From Clostridia bacterium (GTDB lineage: Bacteria; Bacillota_A; Clostridia; UBA1212), in the NCBI GenBank assembly GCA_017464985.1, contig JAFTXL010000029.1, forward strand, positions 1 to 6,014: DNA of 6,014 nt, in the 5' to 3' direction. The notes beneath the pieces are model-generated. The model was not told the DNA's origin, searched no databases, and worked only from the letters and a program-made list of their open reading frames with translations. Numbering within the stretch: the stretch's first letter is position 1; every line of letters starts with the position of its first letter. The translations under genes were made by a program, and so were the position numbers. Below are positions 1 through 6,014 of the stretch, one piece after another.

Positions 1-177
1 AACTGTAAAATAGGAAACAACGTAATCGTATCTACCGGCACGCTGATAAAAGATGAAGATATCCCCGATAATTGTATAGTGTTCGGAAGATCTCCCGAGT
101 TGATTATAAAGCGATATTCAGAAGACCATATGAAAAAAGCTTTTTCCGCGTTTTGGGATTTAGAGAAAATGATGTAG
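1..177 (+). CDS. Hexapeptide-repeat (LbetaH) acyltransferase, C-terminal end only
   Basis: The 5' end lies outside the window. Frame 1 is open from the first base to a TAG stop at 175-177 and gives 58 residues. The start (NCKIGNNVIVSTGTLIKDED) shows the isoleucine/valine-spaced hexapeptide pattern of a left-handed beta-helix. It is followed by the loop IPDNCIVFGRSPELIIK, which resembles the closing coil (GxPAK-like) of sugar O- or N-acetyltransferases. A short charged and aromatic tail ends the protein. Proteins of this family usually work as trimers and transfer acetyl or other acyl groups from CoA to a hydroxyl or amine. In a polysaccharide cluster the acceptor is probably a sugar, but this is inference, and the catalytic histidine region is not in view. 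The gene ends 11 bases before the exporter permease start. The family call is fairly secure from the repeat pattern; the substrate cannot be told. Confidence 0.75.
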   Translation, partial: NCKIGNNVIVSTGTLIKDEDIPDNCIVFGRSPELIIKRYSEDHMKKAFSAFWDLEKMM

Positions 178-183
178 AGGTGA
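176..183 (+). promoter_or_regulatory. Shine-Dalgarno site deciding the permease start
   Basis: AGAGGTGA overlaps the stop codon of the upstream acyltransferase and matches the anti-Shine-Dalgarno well. It lies 8 bases (from the end of GAGG) before ATG 189 and 5 bases before the adjacent in-frame ATG at 186. A spacing of 7 to 8 bases is also seen for the next three genes, which favours 189. The overlap with the upstream stop suggests translational coupling. Confidence 0.7.
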
Positions 184-188
184 CGATG

Positions 189-1052
189 ATGACAAACGAT
201 AAACAATGGACTTCTGTCATAAAGCCGCGTACCGGTTGGTTTGAATTTAACTTTAAAGAACTGTTTAAATACAAGGATTTGATCTTTCTTTTTGTAAAGA
301 GAAACTTTACTGCGCTTTATAAGCAGACAATACTCGGCCCGCTATGGGCGATAATACAGCCGTTTTTGACAACAGTTGTATTTACTTTGGTATTCGGTAC
401 AATTGCGGGTATGGATACAGGAGGCATTCCGTCATTTATTTTCTATATGTGCGGCAATATTGCCTGGGGATATTTTTCTTCGTGCTTCACATCTACAGCG
501 AATACGTTTACCGGAAATGCGGCTATTTTCGGAAAAGTGTACTTCCCTAGAATGGTTCTGCCGATTTCTACTGTTATAACAAATCTTATTTCGTTTGCTA
601 TACAGTTTTTGTTCTTTATCTGTTTTTGGATATATTATTATTTTACTACATCGTCTATAAAGCCTAACTGGATGATATTGCTTATGCCTCTTATGCTTTT
701 GCAGATGGCAATTTTAGGACTTGGTTTCGGAATCATTGTATCTTCTGTTACAACAAAATACAGAGATTTGTCAATGCTTGTATCTTTTGGTGTACAGCTT
801 TGGATGTATGCGACACCTGTTGCGTATGCTACATCGCTTATAACTGAATCCGCTACGCTTTCAAAATGGATGTGGCTTTATATGTTAAATCCGATGACTC
901 CTCTTATTGAGAGCTTCAGATACGCGTTCTTAGGTGTAGGTATGGTTGAGGTCAGTTATATTCTGATAAGCTGGGTCACTACATTCGTTGTTTTATTTGT
1001 AGGCTTGCTTCTGTTCAACCGTGTAGAAAAAAGCTTTATGGATACTGTGTGA
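189..1052 (+). CDS. wzm: Polysaccharide ABC exporter, permease subunit (Wzm/TagG type)
   Basis: This is the integral-membrane half of an ABC-2 type exporter that moves lipid-linked polysaccharide across the cytoplasmic membrane together with the ATPase encoded next. The protein is 287 residues, the usual size for the family. It has a polar N-terminus and an amphipathic segment (about 20-40), then the family hallmark YKQTILGPLWAIIQP at 44-58. About six hydrophobic spans follow, at roughly 51-72, 82-100, 124-151, 160-186, 196-216 and 254-276. Other conserved-looking pieces are YRD at 191-193 and NPMTPLIESFR at 234-244. The frame is open from an ATG at 72, but that start would overlap the acyltransferase by more than 100 bases and has no good ribosome-binding site. 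The start at 189 (or 186) follows a strong one. Sixteen bases separate its stop from the ATPase start. Wzm (O-antigen/capsule) and TagG (teichoic acid) belong to the same family, so the exact cargo is unknown. Confidence 0.93.
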   Translation: MTNDKQWTSVIKPRTGWFEFNFKELFKYKDLIFLFVKRNFTALYKQTILGPLWAIIQPFLTTVVFTLVFGTIAGMDTGGIPSFIFYMCGNIAWGYFSSCFTSTANTFTGNAAIFGKVYFPRMVLPISTVITNLISFAIQFLFFICFWIYYYFTTSSIKPNWMILLMPLMLLQMAILGLGFGIIVSSVTTKYRDLSMLVSFGVQLWMYATPVAYATSLITESATLSKWMWLYMLNPMTPLIESFRYAFLGVGMVEVSYILISWVTTFVVLFVGLLLFNRVEKSFMDTV

Positions 1053-1054
1053 TT

Positions 1055-1063
1055 GGACGGTGA
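1055..1063 (+). promoter_or_regulatory. Ribosome-binding site deciding the Wzt start
   Basis: GGACGGTGA lies just after the permease stop. The spacing from its second GG pair to ATG 1069 is 8 bases, like the other genes here. A GTG at 1060 in the same frame would lie inside this site and have almost no spacing, so ATG 1069 is preferred. Confidence 0.6.
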
Positions 1064-1068
1064 TTAAC

Positions 1069-2346
1069 ATGGGAGATATAGCAGTAAGATTTGATGATGT
1101 TTATAAAGAGTACAGACTCGGCGCCATAGGCGGAGGCACTCTTCGCGGAGATTTGCAGAGCCTTATGGCAAGAATCCGCGGAAAAGAAGACCCTAATACG
1201 AAAATAGGCGCATCAAGTGATGTATATAAGAAAAACGAGAGATTTCTCGCGCTCAGAGGCATTACTTTTGATGTTCCGAAAGGCCGGGCTGTGGGAATAA
1301 TCGGACATAACGGCGCCGGCAAATCAACTTTACTTAAATTGCTGTCACGTGTTACGGCACCTACAAAAGGAAATATTTATATTGACGGCAGAGTTGCTAG
1401 TATGCTTGAAGTAGGAACAGGTTTCCACGCGGAGCTTACCGGACGTGAGAATATATATTTAAACGGTGCTATCCTCGGCATGTCGAAAAATGAGATTAAA
1501 TCTAAATTTGACGAAATTGTTGAGTTTGCCGAAATGGAAAAGTTTATAGATACTCCTGTAAAGAGATATTCAAGCGGTATGTATGTAAAGCTTGCTTTTG
1601 CTGTTGCGGCGCATCTTGATTCCGAAATTCTTGTAATGGATGAGGTTCTTGCGGTTGGAGATATGAAATTCCAGCAGAAGTGTCTTGGCAAAATGGGAGA
1701 TGTTGCCGATAAAGAAGGAAGAACTGTTCTTTACGTAAGCCATAACATGAATACTATCAGACAGCTTTGTTCTTCATGTGTTGTTCTTGAAAAAGGACAG
1801 GTTATATACAATGGAGAAGTTGAGCCTGCAATAGATATGTATATGAAGAATACTGCCGTGGATTTGAGTGTATTTCAGGATATTTCCGAAAAGAGAATGA
1901 AACACCTTGTTCCCGAGGCAGAAACAAAACTTTTAAGTACCGAAATACTCGGTATGGATAAAGCTATTTTAGATCAGGGATCTAAAATGCGTATAAAAAT
2001 CAGATGGAGATCGAAAAAAGGACGAAGCACAGATGCATTCCTGCGATTCCATGTGAAGTATACAGATGATACTCCTGTAGGTGTTTTTGTAAGTAAGCCT
2101 ATAAAGCACTGCGTAGCAGGAGAAATACAGGAGCAGATATTTGAACTCGATACGTCTAATCTTCAGCTGGGCGTGTATAAAGTTATATTGATCATGTTTG
2201 AACAAAATGAATTTAAAACTTGTGCCGACATAGATGCAGTAGCTCCGGCTTTCTATTTTCAGGTGCTTCCGAATGATAACATTATCTGGAATCCGAGGGG
2301 CTGGGGTCATGTTCAGTTTGATGATGCGATAGCTTTGGAGGACTAA
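1069..2346 (+). CDS. wzt: Polysaccharide ABC exporter, ATPase subunit with C-terminal recognition-like domain (Wzt type)
   Basis: This is the cytoplasmic ATPase that powers export by the permease encoded upstream. With the ATG start it has 425 residues. Visible nucleotide-binding motifs are Walker A GHNGAGKST (79-87), ABC signature YSSGM (167-171, the form usual in Wzt/TagH proteins), Walker B ILVMDE (187-192), the D-loop region VLAVGD (193-198) and the switch histidine H225 (SHN). Before Walker A is the long YRLG...LRGDLQ...RGKEDPN segment (about 16-43) typical of this subfamily. After the ATPase core (to about 260) come about 165 further residues, with strand-rich sequence from about 285 to 400, matching in size and position the Wzt C-terminal beta-sandwich domain. 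In E. coli O9a-type systems that domain recognises the finished glycan, so similar cargo selection is inferred here. A GTG at 1060 would add three residues but sits inside the ribosome-binding site. Two bases separate its stop from the next gene. Confidence 0.93.
   Translation: MGDIAVRFDDVYKEYRLGAIGGGTLRGDLQSLMARIRGKEDPNTKIGASSDVYKKNERFLALRGITFDVPKGRAVGIIGHNGAGKSTLLKLLSRVTAPTKGNIYIDGRVASMLEVGTGFHAELTGRENIYLNGAILGMSKNEIKSKFDEIVEFAEMEKFIDTPVKRYSSGMYVKLAFAVAAHLDSEILVMDEVLAVGDMKFQQKCLGKMGDVADKEGRTVLYVSHNMNTIRQLCSSCVVLEKGQVIYNGEVEPAIDMYMKNTAVDLSVFQDISEKRMKHLVPEAETKLLSTEILGMDKAILDQGSKMRIKIRWRSKKGRSTDAFLRFHVKYTDDTPVGVFVSKPIKHCVAGEIQEQIFELDTSNLQLGVYKVILIMFEQNEFKTCADIDAVAPAFYFQVLPNDNIIWNPRGWGHVQFDDAIALED
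2337..2341 (+). promoter_or_regulatory. Shine-Dalgarno site within the end of wzt
   Basis: A perfect GGAGG sits in the last codons of wzt, 7 bases before ATG 2349. It supports that start and tight translational coupling of the two genes, which are only two bases apart. Confidence 0.75.
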
Positions 2347-2348
2347 TT

Positions 2349-3926
2349 ATGGTTAAGGACATTCTCGAAAAAAGAGATGATTTACGTAAATATTTGTATA
2401 TCAGAAGTTTTCTTATTACAAATGATGATTTTTCAGTAACTGATGAGTTCCCTTTCTATGGCAACTGGAATCAGGAAAAAGTCGGAAATTATAATTTCTG
2501 TACACAGAAGCTTCAGAAATTTTATCATGTTGAGCGCGGCGACAAAGTTTTCTTTATGATTGGACACGCGTATAATCCGTTTACAATGGACTGCGAGGAA
2601 AACGTAATTCTTGAGAAAATTTCGTTGGCATTTGATGAAAGCAAAGAAAAGTACTTGGAGATTATAAATCAGCTTACAGGTATTTTCATATTGGGATATG
2701 CAAAAGGAGATTTCATAGAGTTTCTTCTTGATGCATCGGGAATGCAGTACGGCTGTTACGGTGTGTTTAACGGTAAGCTTTACATAACATCGAATATGCA
2801 GCTGCTTGACGATATTCATCATCTCAATGTTGATCCTTATATAGAGAAATTGATAAATTACCGCTGGTACAGATATGTATTCGGCAACTATTTTGCAGGA
2901 GATCTCACACGTTTTAGAGAGGTGAAGCGTGTAATTCCCAATACTTACATCACCTTTGACGGCAAAGCTGTATCTATAACAAGATTTTACCCTAATAAAG
3001 AAATTGCAATGTGTAAAAATGAGCAGGAGTACAGAGATGTTATAGAAAAAGCTGCTGAGCTTATGAAGAACAACATGAAGCTCATTTCAAAAAAATGGGA
3101 CAGAGCGGCTATATCACTCAGCGGCGGCGTTGACAGCAATACTACACTCGCCGCGGCAAATGGCCTTTATGATAAATTTACATCATTCAGCTATGTTGCG
3201 ATAAAGGCAGAGGCTGCAGATGTTGATGCTGCTAAAGTAATAAGTGATGCTGTCGGTATCGAGCATAAGACGGTGCAGGTACCGGAAAATAATGATGATA
3301 TAAAGGATTACGATTTATACAAGGCAATCCTTTGGCACAATGACGCATATATCGGCAGATTGAAAGACAACGATGTCCGTAAAAAGATTACGCTTATGCT
3401 TTCTGATGTATGTGATATTGAAGTTAAATCATGGATTTCAGAGACAATACGTGCGTATGCGTACAAGTATTACGGCCGCAAAAAGATGCCGAAAAACATG
3501 AAACCGCGTAATTATACAGCCCTTTATAAGATGTTCTTCTTAAACAGAAGCCTTGTACACAAGACTGATAAAGCTTTTGCAAAGTATATAAAAGATACAA
3601 AACTTAAAGAAAATTTGTATAACTATGATGAGTCTGACTTTTATGTATGGGAGATGATGCACGGCGGAAAGTGCTCAATGAATATCGGTACGATGAGGTT
3701 TTGCTTTGATATCACAATTCCGTATAACAACCGCGTCCTTCTTGATTTGCTCCTTCGTGTAAATTTGCCGGATAGACTTTCGGACAGACATCACATGGAT
3801 ATGAAAGAGTATCTTAATAAAGAACTTGCAGATCTTAAGATACGTGTTGTAAATCAGAATCAGACAGAGAACAGAAAAAAAGTATTGAACGCAGTATATG
3901 TGATAAATTCATTTTTACCTTTCTGA
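2349..3926 (+). CDS. Divergent asparagine-synthetase-like protein without glutaminase nucleophile
   Basis: The protein is 525 residues, shorter than a standard AsnB. The C-terminal half carries the ATP-pyrophosphatase PP-loop SGGVDS at 258-263 (within AISLSGGVDS), diagnostic of the asparagine synthetase fold. The N-terminal third looks like a degenerate class II glutaminase domain. It starts MVKDIL rather than MCG, so the catalytic Cys2 is absent. No RGPD motif is present, and IGHAYNPF (71-78) stands where NGEIYN would be expected. LTGIFILGYAKGDF (109-122) and the LYITSNMQLL stretch (144-153) still follow the fold. The second synthetase motif (GDxGDE in AsnB) appears replaced by VKSWISE (359-365), keeping only the final glutamate by my hand alignment. 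Such a protein probably activates a carboxylate with ATP but cannot release ammonia from glutamine itself. Beta-lactam synthetase is a known relative that lost glutaminase activity and joins a different amine. Its place between the exporter and an intact asnB suggests a role in glycan modification, but the substrate is unknown. The frame shows no sign of decay. Confidence 0.85.
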   Translation: MVKDILEKRDDLRKYLYIRSFLITNDDFSVTDEFPFYGNWNQEKVGNYNFCTQKLQKFYHVERGDKVFFMIGHAYNPFTMDCEENVILEKISLAFDESKEKYLEIINQLTGIFILGYAKGDFIEFLLDASGMQYGCYGVFNGKLYITSNMQLLDDIHHLNVDPYIEKLINYRWYRYVFGNYFAGDLTRFREVKRVIPNTYITFDGKAVSITRFYPNKEIAMCKNEQEYRDVIEKAAELMKNNMKLISKKWDRAAISLSGGVDSNTTLAAANGLYDKFTSFSYVAIKAEAADVDAAKVISDAVGIEHKTVQVPENNDDIKDYDLYKAILWHNDAYIGRLKDNDVRKKITLMLSDVCDIEVKSWISETIRAYAYKYYGRKKMPKNMKPRNYTALYKMFFLNRSLVHKTDKAFAKYIKDTKLKENLYNYDESDFYVWEMMHGGKCSMNIGTMRFCFDITIPYNNRVLLDLLLRVNLPDRLSDRHHMDMKEYLNKELADLKIRVVNQNQTENRKKVLNAVYVINSFLPF

Positions 3927-3937
3927 GTAACGTAAAT

Positions 3938-3941
3938 GAGG
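3938..3941 (+). promoter_or_regulatory. Ribosome-binding site of asnB
   Basis: GAGG (within ATGAGG) lies 7 bases before ATG 3949. The ATG at 3936 overlapping it is out of frame with asnB and is not a start. The 22-base gap to the preceding gene contains nothing else recognisable. Confidence 0.6.
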
Positions 3942-3948
3942 TTTTTGT

Positions 3949-5829
3949 ATGTGCGGTATAAACGGATATATACAGTATGAAAATAAATTTGACCGTGAGA
4001 AAATAGGCAATCTGATAAATCAGATGAATGATAAGATTTATCACAGAGGCCCTGATGAGGACGGCGTTTTTGTCAATGACAATGTAGGTCTCGGTATGAG
4101 ACGGCTTTCAATAATTGATGTTTCTACAGGAAAGCAGCCGATATATAATGAGGACAAAAGTTTAGTAATCGTGCTGAACGGAGAAATATACAATTATAAG
4201 GCGTTACGGGATGATTTGATTTCAAAAGGTCATGTTTTTACTACTACAAGCGATACAGAAACTGTTCTCCATTGCTTTGAAGAGTACGGAATTGCGTGTT
4301 TTGAAAAGCTTAACGGAATGTTTGGATTTGCAATATATGATTTTGAGAATAAGAAAGTCATTGTTGCAAGAGACCGCGCAGGCGAAAAGCCGCTGTATTA
4401 CTACAGTGACGCGGAAAAGTTTATGTTTGCGTCAGAACTTAAAAGTATAATTTCCGGCGGCCTTGTAAAAAAAGAGATATGCAAAAAGGCGTTGTGTCAA
4501 TTTTTACAGCTTACGTATATCCCGTCTCCGCTTACAATTTTTGAAAATATATATAAGCTTCCTGCCGGATGCTATATGGAAATTGATTTCAGTGGTAATG
4601 TAAGTATTCAAAAATATTGGAATGTTGTATACAGCGAAAAGAATCTCATTACAGATTACGATGAATGTAAAAAGGAACTGCGTAAGACGCTTTTCAATGC
4701 AGTAGAAGAATGTATGGTTTCCGATGTTCCGATAGGAGCATTTTTAAGCGGCGGTATTGATTCAACGACGATCGTCGGAATTATGTCCAAGATATCGTCT
4801 AAGCCGATTGACACATTTACTGTAGGTTATAACGAAAAACGCTATGATGAAAGCGACCGTGCAAAGCTTGTGTCTGATATGCACAAGACAAATCACCATG
4901 TATTTGTGCTTGACCATAATGATACTCTTGCGGAGCTTGATAAAATCGTTAAAAATATTGATGAGCCGTTTGCCGACTCGTCTCTTTTGCCGTGTTATAT
5001 GATTTCAAAATACGCGCGCACTCAGGTGAAAACTATTCTTACAGGTGATGCGGGAGATGAGCTTTTTGCAGGATACGACAAGTATCTCATAGGCTATTAT
5101 TCAGGCCTTTATAATAAAATTCCGAAGTTTATGAGAAAAGGTATACAAAAGGGTGTATACATGCTGCCTCCGAGTGGTGAGTTTGCGAGAAAGGCACGTA
5201 AAGTTATAGAAAATTCTCAGTTGGATATTTTTGAACAGCGCAGAAATCTCATGACTCTCGGATTTAAGCAAAAAGAGCTTCCGATGATTTTAAATAACGA
5301 TTATATTGAGGAAAGCAGCATTGACTTTATTGAGGAATATTACAGGACATATGAAAATTATATTGACGAGCTATCGTGTGCGTTGTATTCAGACTTGAAA
5401 GTTGTTCTGGAGGGTGACATGCTTACTAAGGTTGACAGGGCAAGTATGCTCAGTTCGCTTGAGACAAGAGTTCCGATGCTGCATAGAGATGTTATTGAGC
5501 TTGCGGCGCGTATTCCGAGAAAATATAAGGCGAATACAAAAAATAAAAAAATAATTTTAAAAGATACCTTTTCAGACCTGATTCCGCAGCAGCTTCTTAC
5601 CGCGAACAAAATGGGATTTGTTATCCCTCTTGCCTGGTGGTTTAAAAATGAGCTGAAAGGCGAACTCATGAAGTGTCTTGATGAAGAAAAAATACGAGCG
5701 CAAGGGTTGTTCAACTATGACTATATAAAACTTTTGTTTGAAGAACATATGACAGATAAGAGAGACAGAACAGCGGAGCTTTGGTCTTTGTATGTGTTTG
5801 AAAAATGGTATGATAATTATTTTGTGTGA
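3949..5829 (+). CDS. asnB: Glutamine-hydrolysing asparagine synthetase (AsnB family)
   Basis: The family reaction is aspartate (or another carboxylate) plus ATP and glutamine giving the amide, AMP, pyrophosphate and glutamate. The protein is 626 residues, the usual length for the bacterial long form. The N-terminal Ntn glutaminase domain begins MCGINGY, so Cys2 becomes the N-terminal nucleophile after methionine removal. RGPD (33-36), NGEIYN (77-82), the SDTE segment (101-104) and ARDRAGEKPLYYY (140-152) are also present. The synthetase domain has PP-loop SGGIDS (267-272), TGDAGDELFAGY (365-376), a conserved LEGDMLTKVDRASM block (487-500) followed by ETRVPMLHRDV (505-515), and NKMGF (553-557). 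Nothing essential appears missing. AsnB-type proteins inside polysaccharide clusters (for example WbpS of Pseudomonas aeruginosa and WbqG of E. coli O121) are linked to amide formation on uronic acid sugars, so a sugar amidotransferase role is plausible here. Sequence alone does not separate that from ordinary asparagine synthesis. The start is fixed by Cys2. Confidence 0.93.
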   Translation: MCGINGYIQYENKFDREKIGNLINQMNDKIYHRGPDEDGVFVNDNVGLGMRRLSIIDVSTGKQPIYNEDKSLVIVLNGEIYNYKALRDDLISKGHVFTTTSDTETVLHCFEEYGIACFEKLNGMFGFAIYDFENKKVIVARDRAGEKPLYYYSDAEKFMFASELKSIISGGLVKKEICKKALCQFLQLTYIPSPLTIFENIYKLPAGCYMEIDFSGNVSIQKYWNVVYSEKNLITDYDECKKELRKTLFNAVEECMVSDVPIGAFLSGGIDSTTIVGIMSKISSKPIDTFTVGYNEKRYDESDRAKLVSDMHKTNHHVFVLDHNDTLAELDKIVKNIDEPFADSSLLPCYMISKYARTQVKTILTGDAGDELFAGYDKYLIGYYSGLYNKIPKFMRKGIQKGVYMLPPSGEFARKARKVIENSQLDIFEQRRNLMTLGFKQKELPMILNNDYIEESSIDFIEEYYRTYENYIDELSCALYSDLKVVLEGDMLTKVDRASMLSSLETRVPMLHRDVIELAARIPRKYKANTKNKKIILKDTFSDLIPQQLLTANKMGFVIPLAWWFKNELKGELMKCLDEEKIRAQGLFNYDYIKLLFEEHMTDKRDRTAELWSLYVFEKWYDNYFV

Positions 5830-5840
5830 TAAAAACAGCC

Positions 5841-5844
5841 GGAG
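5841..5844 (+). promoter_or_regulatory. Probable ribosome-binding site of the downstream glycosyltransferase
   Basis: GGAG lies 12 bases before ATG 5857 and overlaps an earlier in-frame ATG at 5845. The spacing is rather long, but the 5845 start would have no usable site upstream of it. Confidence 0.45.
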
Positions 5845-5856
5845 ATGAAATTTGAA

Positions 5857-6014
5857 ATGAAGAAGATTCTTATTGTACTCAGTTCTCTTAATATCGGCGG
5901 AGCTGAAGCACGCATGACGGATGTTGTAAAAAATCTGCCTGAGGGAAAATATCAGGTGGATTTTATATCTATGGACGAGTCCCCAAATCAGTTTTTTGAA
6001 CAGGAACTGAAAGC
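5857..6014 (+). CDS. GT4-like glycosyltransferase, N-terminal fragment
   Basis: The gene runs off the right edge of the window; 52 codons are visible. It begins MKKILIVLSSLNIGGAEARM, with a hydrophobic beta-strand (residues 3-9) followed by the NIGGAE loop (12-17). That loop is the glycine-rich N-terminal signature of many GT-B fold, family 4 glycosyltransferases. The segment YQVDFISMD further on matches the second beta-strand of the Rossmann-like domain. These enzymes transfer a sugar from a nucleotide donor to a growing glycan at the cytoplasmic membrane face. Start 5857 is chosen because it puts the hydrophobic strand right at the N-terminus, as is usual; ATG 5845 in the same frame would add MKFE. 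The gene begins 27 bases after asnB, so it is probably in the same transcript. Donor and acceptor sugars cannot be deduced because the C-terminal domain is missing. Confidence 0.8.
   Translation, partial: MKKILIVLSSLNIGGAEARMTDVVKNLPEGKYQVDFISMDESPNQFFEQELK

Noticed and set aside
344..579. Short + strand frames (68 and 67 codons) within the permease gene
   Set aside because: They are out of frame with the permease, lie in its membrane-span region, and have no family resemblance.
1101..1691. Two minus-strand open frames (1101-1322 and 1377-1691) opposite the ATPase gene
   Set aside because: They lie fully inside wzt, whose frame has clear ATPase motifs. Their translations show no recognisable domain, so they are shadows of the coding strand.
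1969..2310. Minus-strand open frame of 113 codons opposite the Wzt C-terminal domain
   Set aside because: It sits inside a convincing + strand gene and its translation has no recognisable pattern.
2433..2822. Minus-strand open frame of 129 codons opposite the divergent synthetase-like gene
   Set aside because: The + strand frame is continuous and carries the fold pattern. The antisense product is rich in Cys, Ile, Lys and Phe with no domain, typical of a shadow frame.
2349..3926. Possibility that the synthetase-like gene is a pseudogene of asnB
   Set aside because: The frame is intact over 525 codons, has a perfect GGAGG site, keeps the PP-loop, and differs throughout from the neighbouring AsnB, which suggests an old, maintained divergence rather than decay.
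3835..4044. Minus-strand open frame spanning the junction of the two synthetase-like genes
   Set aside because: It would be antisense to the asnB start and to the end of the upstream gene; no domain could be recognised in its translation.
5358..5714. Minus-strand open frame of 118 codons opposite the asnB 3' part
   Set aside because: It overlaps the most conserved synthetase blocks of AsnB on the other strand and has no domain of its own.
5830..5856. Possible terminator between asnB and the glycosyltransferase gene
   Set aside because: The 27-base gap has no convincing inverted repeat or T-run and instead contains the ribosome-binding site of the next gene.

Overview
The window is a slice of a cell-surface polysaccharide biosynthesis and export cluster. 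It contains six genes, all on the + strand: two are cut by the window edges and four are complete. Base composition is AT-leaning (about 40% G+C by eye). Start sites carry purine-rich, GGAGG-like Shine-Dalgarno sequences, and AGA arginine codons are frequent. This would suit a low-to-moderate GC Firmicute, perhaps an anaerobic Clostridia-type bacterium. That assignment is an inference, because no taxonomic marker gene is present.

Layout: (1) 1-177, the 3' end of a left-handed beta-helix (hexapeptide-repeat) acyltransferase. (2) 189-1052, the permease of a polysaccharide ABC exporter (Wzm/TagG type). (3) 1069-2346, the matching ATPase (Wzt/TagH type) with a C-terminal extension like the glycan-recognition domain of Wzt. 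(4) 2349-3926, a divergent asparagine-synthetase-like protein that keeps the ATP-binding PP-loop but has lost the glutaminase nucleophile and the usual second synthetase motif. (5) 3949-5829, a full-length asparagine synthetase (AsnB type) with all expected motifs. (6) 5857-6014, the 5' end of a GT4-like glycosyltransferase. Gaps between genes are only 2 to 27 bases. No terminator or promoter is apparent, so the window is probably the interior of one long operon.

Working model: glycosyltransferases and the acyltransferase build and decorate a glycan on the cytoplasmic face, and the Wzm/Wzt pair exports the finished, lipid-linked chain. The two asparagine-synthetase homologues probably modify a sugar or an attached group, for example by forming an amide, as AsnB-like enzymes do in some O-antigen clusters. 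The intact AsnB could instead simply make asparagine. The least conventional element is gene 4: a glutaminase-dead, motif-altered ATP-dependent ligase placed directly between the exporter and an intact paralogue. No mobile element, CRISPR array, RNA gene or long repeat was seen, and no stretch longer than about 30 bases lacks a gene.
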